A stretch of DNA of 55,933 nucleotides from Nemertoderma westbladi (lineage: Eukaryota; Xenacoelomorpha; Nemertodermatida; Nemertodermatidae): positions 1 through 55,933 of the forward strand of contig JAUCBJ010005808.1 in the NCBI GenBank assembly GCA_032718475.1. The letters are read 5' to 3'. A program made the translations under genes and the position numbers. The notes under the pieces were generated by a model. It worked only from the letters and a program-made list of their open reading frames with translations, did no database searches and was not told where the DNA came from. Below, piece after piece: positions 1-10,067 of this stretch (the first letter of the stretch is position 1; every line of letters starts with the position of its first letter).

Positions 1-470
1 AGTGCGAATGTTGATCTAATATGTATTACTTGTTCGTTTGAGGATAAAATAAAATATATTGAATATTGAATGAACGCCACCTTGTGACAAAATTCATGAA
101 CTTTGTTGGTTACCGTACGAGTTATCCTCATTAAACATTAAAAAGTTATGCAAGCTTATCGAATCTTTGACACGAAAAATTGTTTTTTTTTAACCAGAAG
201 AACGTAGCCTAATTTAATTATGTGATACATAAAAATATTTAATTTTTATCCAGAGGTTAATAAATATAATATTAATATTTATGTGACAGAATCATTGTAT
301 ATATCATTGTATAATTGAAATGTTTCATATTTTGGAAACTAACTCAAAATGGCCCAATAAAAAACTTTACTTTTACACATTTGCAAAAAAAGTGTTTGTT
401 CAGAAGTTACAACTAAATTTAGGGTGCGTTGGGAATCTCATTAGAGAACATATTTTTAAATTTTATATTA
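1..470. other. AT-rich non-coding, likely TFAP4 intron
   Basis: I see no gene here. The first TFAP4 exon in the window (2115) starts in the middle of a codon, so an upstream exon must exist, and this stretch is probably part of the intron between them. It holds poly-T runs and ends where the 18-bp minisatellite begins. Confidence 0.5.
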
Positions 471-1864
471 GTGGTACTGGTACTTGTACTGACTGGTACT
501 ACTGGTACCGGAACTTTTAATTGTATTTGTACTAGTACCGGTACTTGTACTGTTACAGGTGCTTGTACTGGTACCGGTACTTGTAATTGTAATTGTACTT
601 GTGTACTGGTACTTGTAATTGTACTGGTACCGGTACTTGTAATGGTACCGGTACTTGTACTGGTACCGGTACTGTACTGGTACCGGTACTTGTACTGGTA
701 CCGGTACTTGTACTGGTACCGGTACTTGTACTGGTACCGGTACTTGTACTGGTACCGGTACTTGTACTGGTACCGGTACTTGTACTGGTACCGGTACTTG
801 TACTGGTACCGGTACTTGTACTGGTTCCGGTACTTGTACTGGTACCGGTACTTGTACTGGTACCGGTACTTGTACTGGTACCGGTACTTGTACTGGTACC
901 GGTACTTGTACTGGTACCGGTACTTGTACTGGTACCGGTACTTGTACTGGTACCGGTACTTGTACTGGTACCGGTACTTGTACTTGTACCGGTACTTGTA
1001 CTTGTACTTGTACTGGTACCGGTACTTGTACTGGTACCGGTACTTGTACTGGTACCGGTACTTGTACTGGTACCGAGTACTTGTACTGGTACCGGTACTT
1101 GTACTGGTACCGGTACTTGTACTGGTACCGGTACTTGTACTGGTACCGGTACTTGTACTGGTACCGGTACTTGTACTGGTACCGGTACTTGTACTGGTAC
1201 CGGTACTTGTACTGGTACCGGTACTTGTACTGGTACCGGTACTTGTACTGGTACCGGTACTTGTACTGGTACCGGTACTTGTACTGGTACTGGTACTTGT
1301 ACTGGTACCGGTACTTGTACTGGTACCGGTACTTGTACTGGTACCGGTACTTGTACTGGTACCGGTACTTGTACTGGTACCGGTACTTGTACTGGTACCG
1401 GTACTTGTACTGGTACCGGTACTGGACTGTTACTTATACCGGTACTTGTATTGGTACCGGTACTTGTACTTGTAATTGTACTTGTGTACTTGTAATTGTA
1501 CTGGTACCGGTACTGGTTCCGGTACTTGTACTGGTACCGGTACTTGTACTGGTACCGGTACTTTACTTGTACCGGTACTTGTACTGGTACCGGTACTTGT
1601 ACTGGTACCGGTACTTGTACTGGTACCGGTACTTGTACTGGTACCGGTACTTGTACTGGTACCGGTACTTGTACTTGTACTTGTACTTGGTACTGGTACT
1701 TGTAATTGTACTGGTACCGGTACTGGTACCGGATACTTGAACTGGTACCGGTACTTGTACTGGTACCGGTACTTGTACTGGTACCGGTACTTGTACTGGT
1801 ACCGGTACTTGTACTGGTACCGGTACTTGTACTGGTACCGGTACTTGTACTGATACCGGTACTT
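471..1864. repeat. 18-bp GTAC minisatellite, about 75 copies
   Basis: The array repeats the 18-mer GGTACCGGTACTTGTACT, which is three hexamers each holding a GTAC core. Most units are exact. A few vary, for example by substitutions such as GGTTCC near 831 and 1515 or by loss or gain of a hexamer near 985-1015 and 1670-1700. The edges (471-650 and 1840-1895) are degenerate. No stop codon can arise in any of the six frames of the perfect unit, which gives long artificial ORFs rich in YWYR, VLVLVP, TGTC and VPVPVQ on both strands. I do not call these genes. The array probably sits in the TFAP4 intron just upstream of the exon at 2115. Confidence 0.95.
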
Positions 1865-2114
1865 TTTAGTGGTGCCGGTTCTTGTAATTGTATTTGTTCA
1901 AAAATAGAAAATTGAGGAAGCACGTCACTGTGGGTTGAACCAGCATTTTTCTAATAGTTTATAAACTTAACACAGTGAAGTGAACATTTTGAAAAAATAA
2001 CACTGGCTCCTGTCTTCTCTAAAAATTCAATTGTAAAAAAACAATAATTGTAAAAAACTGTAAAGAAATTCTAAAATAAACTTCATTATAATTGTGAAAT
2101 TTTATTTCCCCCAG
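1865..2114 (+). other. Intron end with 3' splice site
   Basis: This AT-rich stretch leads into a pyrimidine tract and the acceptor CCCCCAG at 2108-2114. No other feature is visible. Confidence 0.6.
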
Positions 2115-2224
2115 AATTGGAGGACGGCGCGGTTGTTATTCAGGGGTTACAGCTGGAGGTCGCAGAACTCCGTAAAGCATTAGAGCGAGAACGGCAGCTT
2201 CGGGAGATGATTGAGTTACAGAAA
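2115..2224 (+). CDS. TFAP4: TFAP4 (AP-4) transcription factor, zipper exon
   Basis: This is the first of five exons (2115-2224, 3132-3260, 4342-4546, 8811-8917, 9936-10067) that join in frame to the last 683 nt of a TFAP4-like gene. AP-4 is a nuclear bHLH-leucine-zipper factor that binds E-box (CAGCTG) sites as a homodimer. The exon begins with the last two bases of a codon and encodes an acidic-basic helical segment with leucine heptads (EVAELRKALERERQLREMIE). This resembles the second zipper of vertebrate AP-4, which has ELRQQLDKERSVRMM at this place. I set the donor at AAA|GTTAGT in phase 0 because the next exon opens in phase 0. Reading past it quickly leaves family-like sequence. The bHLH domain is not in the window. 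Confidence 0.8.
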
Positions 2225-2424
2225 GTTAGTACGCGTCGAACAATACTAGCTGCCAACCAACGACTGGTCCCAGCAGTCAGCCAATCACCGCAGACCAATT
2301 TTATAGAGATGAGAACGATGCCTAACGGAGAAGTTAAAAGTTACCCGTTAGTTTTATTCTAGAACGTATTTATAATACAAAGTAACTTAGTAATAACCTT
2401 TAGGTAAAGTTCATTCAGGTTGTC

Positions 2425-2610
2425 CAGTCCAGATTGTTACAGCGTCTGTCTTCCAACCGGAGAGGTCGCGTGTTCGAGCCCCAGTAAAGGATCAACCCAG
2501 TTTTCGTTAGGCTGTCAACTCTAAGAAATTAGCTTCATCTCACGTAGTTGTAATGGGAACCAGCATCATTTGCTGGGGGAGTAAAGGAAATTGTTGGATA
2601 GTGAGAGTAA
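2425..2610 (+). repeat. tRNA-derived SINE-like repeat
   Basis: A B-box-like GTGTTCGAGCCCC lies at about 2471-2483, downstream of a plausible A-box region. The following body (gctgtcaactct, a cttca/tcac segment, cagcat, then agtaaaggaaa and ttggatagtgagagta) matches 31290-31410 in the same order. That two-copy match supports an interspersed SINE rather than a tRNA gene. No clear poly-A tail or target duplication is visible. Confidence 0.5.
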
Positions 2611-2660
2611 TGAACTTTATTTAATAATGTAATAGGACAATATGATAATGCTCTCCCTAG

Positions 2661-2784
2661 CGAAAAATATCAACCGACCCTATTGGGACTCGAACCCGGC
2701 ACCTAGGTTTCAAACTTACGGTTATCATCAGCCGGGTGTGTGTACTGAGCTACTGTGTACTACTAGGTCGGTTGATATTTTTCG
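2661..2784 (-). repeat. tRNA-like unit in 19-bp inverted repeat
   Basis: The left arm CGAAAAATATCAACCGACC (2661-2679) is the exact reverse complement of 2766-2784. Inside, on the minus strand, lie an A-box-like TAGCTCAGT (2752-2744) and a perfect B box GGGTTCGAGTCC (2697-2686). The internal sequence is therefore tRNA-derived. The spacing and acceptor end do not let me call a functional tRNA. It may be a small tRNA-based fold-back repeat. Confidence 0.6.
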
Positions 2785-3131
2785 GTATGGACAGAATTAT
2801 AAAATTGTCCTATTACATTATTATATATTACATTCACCGTCACTCACCCCACAACAATTCACTTCTTAGTTTTGAACTCTGGGAGTCAGTGTGGCGCTAT
2901 CTTACAGGTAAAATCCGAGAGTACAGAGTCTTCTGAGTTCCTGTTGTAGTACTAAGTACTTTACTTTTCTACTCTGTATGATAAACCATCCCAAAAGTCA
3001 TTTTACTTACTTGTTTGTGTTTAAAGTGTGCTGTGTGCCCGTCAAGCCGAGTCGTTTATCAACAATAACGATCACAGCGAGTGAGTTAAACTAAATAATA
3101 TCCCCTTTGTTCTAGAATTCATGCTGATCAG

Positions 3132-3260
3132 GTGGCGGGTTATCTGCAATCTTCGGAGGTTGGTAGCGGTGGCGGTGTAACTTACACCAACCAGTACACA
3201 ACTCAATTACCCACGGCGGTGCAAAACACCATAGATGGTCAGTTTCAGGTGGAGCAGCAG
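3132..3260 (+). CDS. TFAP4: TFAP4 exon 2 in window
   Basis: This exon has 43 codons, phase 0 at both ends, with acceptor CAG and consensus donor GTAAGT at 3261. It encodes VAGYLQSSEV, then a Gly/Thr/Gln-rich linker ending FQVEQQ. The start lines up with the end of the AP-4 zipper (EEQVRSLEAH in human). The rest is the poorly conserved Gln-rich central part of the family. It is shorter than in vertebrates, where this region carries long Gln and Pro runs. Confidence 0.7.
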
Positions 3261-4341
3261 GTAAGTATCCATAGCAACTGAGATCAGGTGCAGCTTCAGC
3301 AGTATCCATAGGCTTAAAAAATTATTTTTTGATTAAATACTAATTAAATATGATTGGCGCTGCACTCTTTTAACATTAAACAATTTATATCTCATTTTAA
3401 ACGACATTGAACTAATAATGGGTCGTTGGAATAAACACTTGTAAGTCGAATATGATTCATAAACGTGTAATTGTATGTATATACGTTTACTTCAGGAAGA
3501 TACTCAGAAAAATTAAAATTCGTTTGAATAAAACAAGTAACTCCAAAACTATATTATTAGTCAACTGAAGTCAGGAGATTTCTTGTTTAAAATTACGTTA
3601 TGGTTAATTAATCGATTTGACAGTTTGTACATTCCGGAATAATTTTAATTTGAAATTTAATTTAGCATTTTTATGATTTAATAAATGCAATTAGTTTTTC
3701 CATAACAGTAGTTGAAATTGACTGGCATAATAATAAGTCTTGTAACCATGGCAACAAGTAACTAAACACCTTACAACTTATCATTCTGTAGTTGTGATCA
3801 ATAAAACAAGAATTCACTTTGTACCAGCCAGCATCTTACATCACTAGCACAACAATTAGTTATTCTAGAACATATATTCGAGATTATAAAATGGTGTATT
3901 TATTGTTCTAGAACAATTTGCTACCTTAACATACCATATGTTATTCCGGTAATAGAACTGAAGTCACTGCATTACCAGCAATTAATAGTTTACTAAGAAA
4001 ACACCTTCGTCCCTTTGTTTATGGCGTTAACGTAGCAACACCGAAACTAATTTGCTATCAGCCAATTACTAGTTAGGGTTTAACAGGCGTACTGTGATTG
4101 GTTCCAAGCCAAGCACAAGTATGACAAGTAAACTAGAGTAAATAGTATAAGTGCCGGGAACTGTATTATAGTATACTCACTCAGTAAGGCCGCCATGATT
4201 ATAACCTTTTTATATGTAGCGGCCAGGATATATAGTTTATATTATATGTTGAAGGATTCAATTATATGCTTATGTGTTTGTTTTTAGAGTATATTCTATA
4301 GTTATTTTTATTCCACCCACCCATATTTTCCCTTTTTGCAG
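3261..4341 (+). other. TFAP4 intron, no recognised feature
   Basis: The intron is bounded by GTAAGT and TTTTTGCAG. It is AT-rich, and I see no ORF or repeat family I recognise. Confidence 0.7.
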
Positions 4342-4546
4342 CCCTCCGAACTCTTACCAACAGTTGCCTTCACCCCACAGATGGTGCTTCCCAACACCAC
4401 TCAACCAATCACATTCTTTATCTCGGATCCCTCCAAGGTCCATCTCGAGCCAATCAGCTCCCCCGAAGCTACGGGGACTGTGGCGCGGACTCCGTCACCG
4501 TCTACAACTACTCAGCAAGCAGTCGAGACTTATTTAGTTACTGAAG
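4342..4546 (+). CDS. TFAP4: TFAP4 exon 3 in window
   Basis: The exon follows a strong pyrimidine-rich acceptor (CCTTTTTGCAG) and ends at donor G|GTAAGTG, leaving one base of a glycine codon. It encodes a Pro/Thr/Ser-rich region (start PSELLPTVAFTPQMVLPNTT, end VETYLVTEG). Low-complexity Pro/Ser/Thr sequence is typical of the transactivation part of AP-4. Orthology here rests on frame continuity with the flanking exons rather than on residue identity. Confidence 0.7.
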
Positions 4547-4589
4547 GTAAGTGCTAATGGAAACCTACGCAATTCGTTGTAGATTAATA

Positions 4590-4963
4590 TAATCGTTAAA
4601 TAGTCTATCCAGGATTTGGAAGTCCCATAGAATAAAACGTAACATTAATGGTTCGATTATTTATGGCAGCAGTAGTTCCAGTACTCCTCTATGGGAGTCC
4701 ATGCTGGGCTCTAACTGCTGAGGACACCAAATCTCTGGATGGCACATTCACAAGAATGCTACGCCGGGTTCATTGTGTCAAGTACAATGCACACATCTCC
4801 AACCAGACACTATATAACATTGGAGGTGTCTCATTGGTTCCCCCAAGCTTGACACTAGAACAAAACCGCCTCCGCTTTGCAGGACATTGCTTTCGCCGTG
4901 AGGACCAGCCAGTGCATAATCTTGTACTTTGGCAGCCTCATGGAGTGAATAAGCATGGTGGAC
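4590..4963 (+). mobile_element. LINE family 1 copy, 5' part
   Basis: Similarity to the other family-1 copies starts at or before ccaggatttgg (4608). The reading frame at 4648-4963 encodes the region after the RT palm (VPVLLYGSPCWALTAEDTKS, then LRRVHCVKYNA, then RLRFAGHCFRREDQPVHNLV and LWQPHGVNKHGG). Such tails are common in RTE-like and related non-LTR reverse transcriptases. The copy is 5'-truncated and is interrupted at 4963 by the hAT-like element. Its 3' part resumes at 6735. GTAGATTAA at 4579-4587 recurs at 6958-6966 and is a candidate target duplication. Confidence 0.85.
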
Positions 4964-6734
4964 TAGGGATGCGACAGAGCTAAAATTTCATCCGGAGCCG
5001 GAGCCCGGAGGTTTCTCCGGGTTACAATATGAGCTCCGGCCGGAGACGGAGCCGGAGCCGGAGGTTTGGTGATTGATAATTCAAGTGTATTATTATAGTA
5101 GACATAGACAGATATGCGTCTATGAAACAGGGGGTGAGGGATTTGATGCAAATTCTTACTCAATTATCAATTAAGGGAAATGAGCAGTTTGCAGTCGCAT
5201 GCTATTCTATTCTAATCAAAAGAAAACAATAAACTATATTCAATAGAACAGGTTACAATTTTATTTTTGGGAGTAATCAGCAGATATTTGCGTCGATTTT
5301 CCCCCTGGAGAGGAATGCATTTTGATTGCGTCCATAGACTCCCTTATCTCATCTGGTGTTCAATGGGCTAAAATATTCTGTAATGTTTTAGACTTTTCAG
5401 TTCACACTCATTACACAAACTCTGTTATTTTTATATTTCTTACGACTAGACTATCAGTAACTTCGGTTTGTTGTCAACTTATCATCGACACTATTTTGAT
5501 GGCACATTGTGTAATTAATTTCCAGGAGTTGGTTCAGTATTCATTATATTGTCATTGATAAACGTTTAAACATGTATCACCTACCTTACAGTACGTACGT
5601 AGGCTGGGAGTCCATGCTGGGCTCTAACTGCTGAAGACACCAAATCTCTGGATGGCACATTCACAAGAATGCTACGCCGGGTTCATTGCGTCAAGTACAA
5701 TGCACACATCTCCAACCAGACACTATATAACATTGGAGGTGTCTCATTGGTTCCACCAAGCGCTTGACACTAGAAAAAAATCGCCTCCGCTTTGCAGGAC
5801 ATTGCTTTCGCCGTGAGGACCAGCCAGTGCATAATCTTGTACTTTGGCAGCCTCATGGAGTGAATAAGCATGGTGGACAGCCCATGACTTTCTTGAGACG
5901 CATCTTAAAGGACACTGGCCTTAAAGATGCGGATGATCTAGCAAATGTCATGGGTGATAGGGAGTTGTGGCGGTGCAATTTTGTTGACAAGCCGGCACAG
6001 CATTCTTAAAAATGCAGCTGCAATGCAGCATGCCGATCCTAGTAGTAGTAGTAGTAGTAGTACGTAGGCTGGCATAAACCGGATATCTAAAATAATATTA
6101 GTAATTTGGATATATCACAACTGTTTAGAGTCTATTTACATTATCGAATCAGGAACTGAATTACAATCTCCGCACACAAATATTGTATAACTATTAAAAT
6201 TATTATTACATAAATTTAATAAACATATAGTTCTATACTATAATATAGTTCTAGAATTATAAGAATTTAAACTGATTATTTTATACAAATGAACAGTACC
6301 AGCCTGTTGGGGATGGGGATGGGGATGGGGATGGGGGGGGGGTCAGTGAATGGGCGTTCTAGACTGACGAACGAAACGATAGTGTGACGTATTTAAGATT
6401 TTTTAATTAGGGAAGAATATTAATTGAATTAACTGAATCATTTCAATGTTTTTGTTCAAACATTTAAACAATTTCACAAGGAGGTGGGGGGTTATCAGGA
6501 AACCTAAAAAAAAACAAGCTGTAAAGTACTTAATGAATTATCATGTTAATTACGATGACATTTACATTATTCATACATCCGAAAAACTTATTATTTTAAT
6601 TCGAATTTAAACAACATAAGCTCCGGATTGGCTCCGGGTTAATTTGCCCGGAGCCGGAACCAGAGCCGGAACTAGAAAATTGGCCCGGAGCTCCGGATTT
6701 CCGGAGCCGGAGCCGGAGCTCTGTTGCATCCCTA
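4964..6734. mobile_element. hAT-like DNA transposon, non-autonomous, 1771 bp
   Basis: The left terminus TAGGGATGCGACAGAGCT matches the reverse complement of the right terminus with one mismatch (TAGGGATGCAACAGAGCT). The element is flanked by the exact 8-bp duplication TGGTGGAC at 4956-4963 and 6735-6742. Removing it with one duplication restores a continuous LINE reading frame. An 8-bp duplication and TAGGG-type ends are typical of hAT transposons. Both ends carry dense CCGGAGC-type subterminal repeats (4991-5065, 6620-6720). I see no transposase. The interior holds a younger LINE copy (5608-6060), a copy of the 170-bp interspersed repeat (about 5165-5330, reverse) and a GGGGAT run at 6310-6342. 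Confidence 0.88.
5608..6060 (+). mobile_element. LINE family 1 copy inside the hAT element
   Basis: This is a 5'-truncated copy starting in the GSPCWAL segment and ending with ATGCAGCTGCAATGCAGC, then (TAG)n. It is flanked by GTACGTAGGCTGG at 5595-5607 and 6060-6072, a 12-13 bp target duplication as expected for target-primed reverse transcription. A 2-bp insertion at ccaagcgcttgacac (near 5757) breaks the frame, and the second part is open at 5764-6009. Because it lies within the hAT-like element, it is younger than both that element and the outer LINE. Confidence 0.9.
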
Positions 6735-6957
6735 TGGTGGACAGCCCATGACTTTCTTGAGACGCATCTTAAAGAACACTGGCCTTGAAGATGCGGATGA
6801 TCTAGCAAATGTCATGGGTGATAGGGAGTTATGGCGGCGCTATTTGTCGACAAGCCGACATAGCGTTCTTAATATATATGTAATTTATATATATAATGCA
6901 GCTGCAATGCAGCATGTTGATCACAGCCGCAGTAGTAGTAATTAGTAGTAGTACTTA
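6735..6957 (+). mobile_element. LINE family 1 copy, 3' part
   Basis: This continues the LINE interrupted at 4963. It encodes GQPMTFLRRILKNTGLEDAD and DLANVMGDRELWRR, then the shared 3' tail with the ATGCAGCTGCAATGCAGC motif and a degenerate (AGT)n end near 6930-6957. A TATATA expansion interrupts the tail at 6870-6895. Confidence 0.85.
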
Positions 6958-8054
6958 GTAGATTAAACTAGAACACCCCCACACCCTCGCAGTAAAAGTA
7001 AATTAAAGTAAAGTGTTCTTCTGACAAGGGATTTTGACAATTCGAATCGATTTCACAATTTACGAATTATTTCTAGTGCGGTCCCCCCATAACTAACTAT
7101 ACTCCCCAGGGGAACTGGGTTTACATTAAGGTAGAGAGATGGGTCAATTCCAACCATATTGATTGACCAATGTCCCGTCCTGTACGGGATATTTGAAATT
7201 ATTTTCGATTTTTGGAATTACCTTTGAGAATCCGCCATATTATCTTGATGGTTAGAAAGAGCGATTATTTCTGCATATGAAAACAGAAAGTGCCCCAAAA
7301 ATTTATTGGATGTTATTGAGAAAAAAATTCCGAAGTGCAAAATTTGTGTAAAATTAAGTCACGTCTGGTATGGGAGACTTATATCTTATAATTTTATGTC
7401 GTGTTTTATCTCCATATTTTTGAAAATTTTATGTCACAATCGTTTAATTGTGGTATTGAGGTATCCGGAAAGAGATATAAGATATATATATATATATATA
7501 AGATTTAGATTTATATAAGATATATAAAAAAAAATCTAAAAATTCTGTCACTGAAAATATATTTTAATCCAGTGACAATATAAAGTTTCACTTTGTGGGA
7601 AACTTGGCCGTGAAAAGTGGGGCTAAGGATTTTTTTCTGTTAATAACAGTGTGATACACAAAACTGCTGCATGATGGTCAACTAAAAATCGTTATTTTAT
7701 ATCAAACGATTAATTTGAACATTTAATTAGACAGTTTTTTTGATGTCATTTATGGGACATACTGATCTGGTATAGAAAGGAATTTACATGGTAACAATTA
7801 TTATAAATTTTGACAAGATTTATTTTTCAATTAATACAAATCATAAAATTATTCAAACACCTCCGTACTAGAATTCAAATCCAGTTTATCGTCCACCCCC
7901 CCCCCCCCCCCCCCCCCCACTTTCTCATTCTCAACTTCCATTCCACTCTCAACAACTGTCCCAATCTCAAAACCTTTCCAGAAATAGTTAATTTGGTACT
8001 AAATTAATTTGGTCTTTTGTCAATTATGGCGAAGGTAAAAAAAAAGTAAAAGCA

Positions 8055-8290
8055 AATTTTCTTCGGCCACTAGGCCAGGGATTACGCACAAAGTCTGACG
8101 ACTTATTTCGAGTGCGGTCCCCCCAGAACTTTACTCCCCAGAGCAAACTCCAGTACTCATTTAGTTACCACTTATGGATGCAAGGCAGAGATGCGCCCTG
8201 GCTGGTCCCTTTAAAGCATTCGTACCGAAACGAAAACTGCCCTGACCCATGTGAGGATCGAACCCACGACCTACGGGAGATGTGAATTCC
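8055..8290 (-). repeat. tRNA-headed SINE-like repeat
   Basis: On the minus strand the segment begins with a B-box-like GGGTTCGATCC (around 8240-8250) and runs into a body that also occurs at 22865-23035 and, partially, at 7075-7135. The shared core on the plus strand includes gtgcggtccccccagaac, actccccagaggaaact, ccagtactcatttag and gatgcaaggcagag. Three copies and a Pol III-type box support a SINE. Confidence 0.55.
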
Positions 8291-8810
8291 CAAGGAGAAG
8301 TTTGCAATAGTGCTGAGTATGTTATTATAAAAACAATGATTTATTTAAAATCCTATTAAAATTATAATCGCCGCAAAAAATAGTAATAATCAATTGTTTT
8401 TGTTAATTTCATTATTACTATGTTTTATATTGAACGCAAATTCGCCAGAAAACCTCAACTCGTAGAGTTGACACTAGAGGCAAGTGATTCTAGCTTAGTG
8501 GTGTTGAAGTGGTTCAGGGTGTTTGTAGTCGTAAATACGGGTGGAGTATACTTTTACGGAAATTTCCTTGAGAAAACATATTTCCGGAAAACTCACTTCC
8601 ATATCAGTGAGAGTTTGTAAAGAATAATATTTATGGATTGATAAACTACGAATAATTAGTGCGACGCCCTCCCTGCCTGCCTTAAAAGGTAACAGCCAAG
8701 AGAGAGGAGCCTTTGCCTCAGGTTCTCATGTTCACCTTTAACTTCATATAATTATATTCTTGTTAACTAATTAATTAATTAATTATAAAGTATTATAATT
8801 GTATTTTCAG

Positions 8811-8917
8811 GTAATTCTGGCCTCAAGGTAGAAACAATAGAAGTGGCCTCGATAGAGAACGATGCGATGGTCAGAATAGCTGGACCTACAAAGGGTAACC
8901 TTGAAACTATAGTGGAG
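8811..8917 (+). CDS. TFAP4: TFAP4 exon 4 in window
   Basis: The acceptor TATTTTCAG is followed by two bases that complete a glycine codon; the donor GTAAGT follows GAG at 8915-8917. It encodes GNSGLKVETIEVASIENDAM, then a segment ending NLETIVE. The last residues continue into the next exon as NLETIVE-AIQHLE. This matches the conserved C-terminal block NLDTIVQAIQHIE of vertebrate AP-4 and is the strongest evidence for the gene's identity. Confidence 0.88.
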
Positions 8918-9935
8918 GTAAGTAGGGTCGTGTGGTTGCCACTCATCTGGAATAGTCAGGGAATTTCATTTTTTCTTGAAATGTCAGGGAATTCTTGTAA
9001 AAAAATGGACAAATCAGGGAAAGAGACGGGGTGAACCACTTTATCGTAACAGTTTGTGACATTTGCGGGGGGGGGGGGGGGGGGGAGGTTCGGAAAAAAC
9101 GTGACATAACAAAATTGTTTAGTTGAATATATCAACTAAGATTACCCAATCTACCAACCTACTCTACCACATCATTAAATATTACAAGCAACGGCAGTGT
9201 ACCGTTAGTTAGTAGACCTTGAGAAGGTCTCGCGTCCACTAGCCCTGCTATTAGCTAGCCTCCGTGTCCTTACCTTTCCCCTTCCCTGTACCATCATTTT
9301 TCTTAATTACTTATATAACTATACAGCTTATGGTGTTTGGATGCATGCTATACAATTAATTTCAATTATTAAAGAAAATAAGGCTTAAATTGATATTCAA
9401 TTGAATTTTTGAAAAAAATTGAAGTGACCTATGCTTATAGCATTGGTCTATCGGCTAAGCTGATGTCTTCTTCTGTATGCAAACCAATTTTAAATGGAAA
9501 ATAACAAACTATGATATTAAATTATTAATTACCCATTACGTGACATAGGAGGGGAGGGGGAGGGGGGGGGGGGGTCAAAAATCCTCCAAAACAGCGTTAT
9601 TTAATTTAAAGCCAACCCCTAAGCTATAATTTTTAATATTGTCTCTACTATTATGTGCCCTCTATTCTTTTCTGTCACAGTGATTAATAATTGGACTCTC
9701 CAGTTACTATTTTGGAATAAAATTAAGCGACTATAAAACCAAGTACCTGCTGTCGGGGAATTTTGTCAAAATGTTACGAAAATATAAAATAGTGTGGCAA
9801 CTCACTTGATTTTAAATAAGTTTATTATTATTAATTTTATCACAATGACTGCTTATTTTAAAAAGGTTCATTTTATAAAGTCTTTATATACTGTATGGGG
9901 GTTGCTATGGTAACCTTTACATTATTTACTTTCAG
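8918..9935 (+). other. TFAP4 last intron
   Basis: The intron runs from GTAAGT to TACTTTCAG. It contains poly-G runs at 9067-9085 and 9562-9574, and I recognise no other repeat. The ORF at 8843-9034 is the preceding exon read into this intron. Confidence 0.75.
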
Positions 9936-10067
9936 GCTATTCAGCACTTGGAGCGACAGAAACTTTTAGGTCTACGCGAGTCGCCCAACCCCGTCCGGAT
10001 GCAGGTTCTATCCGAAGCCGAAATAACCAAATTCTACGAACAGACTGAGACCGGCAGTGGCAGTTGA
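9936..10067 (+). CDS. TFAP4: TFAP4 terminal exon
   Basis: Forty-three codons and a TGA stop (10065-10067) follow a strong acceptor. It encodes AIQHLERQKLLGLRESPNPV, then a short tail ending ETGSGS. AIQHLE completes the conserved AP-4 C-terminal block split by the intron. The tail is shorter than the acidic Ser/Glu-rich tail of vertebrate AP-4. The window's exons add up to 227 codons. Confidence 0.88.
   Translation, partial: AIQHLERQKLLGLRESPNPVRMQVLSEAEITKFYEQTETGSGS

Larger units (their letters stand above)
2225..3131 (+). other. TFAP4 intron with tRNA-derived repeats
   Basis: The intron runs from the donor GTTAGT to an acceptor CAG at 3129-3131. An alternative AG at 3113-3114 would need a phase-2 donor, which I do not see. 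It contains a SINE-like segment near 2425-2610 and a tRNA-like unit inside a perfect inverted repeat at 2661-2784. Confidence 0.6.
4547..8810 (+). other. TFAP4 intron filled with transposons
   Basis: The intron runs from GTAAGTG to TATTTTCAG. It contains a LINE copy split by a hAT-like transposon that itself holds a second LINE copy (about 4590-6957), a (TA)n tract near 7481-7500, a 23-nt poly-C run at 7896-7918, and one full and one partial copy of a SINE-like repeat (8055-8290, 7075-7135). The ORF-like stretches at 7306-7518, 7810-8007 and 8420-8620 show no family resemblance. Confidence 0.7.

Noticed and set aside
429-1923. Seven long ORFs on both strands with repetitive proteins
   Set aside because: All are readings of the 18-bp minisatellite, which cannot contain a stop in any frame; no start context, splice sites or non-repeat domain.
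3112-3309. Minus-strand ORF over the TFAP4 exon
   Set aside because: It is antisense to the exon at 3132-3260, which has splice sites and continues the AP-4 frame.
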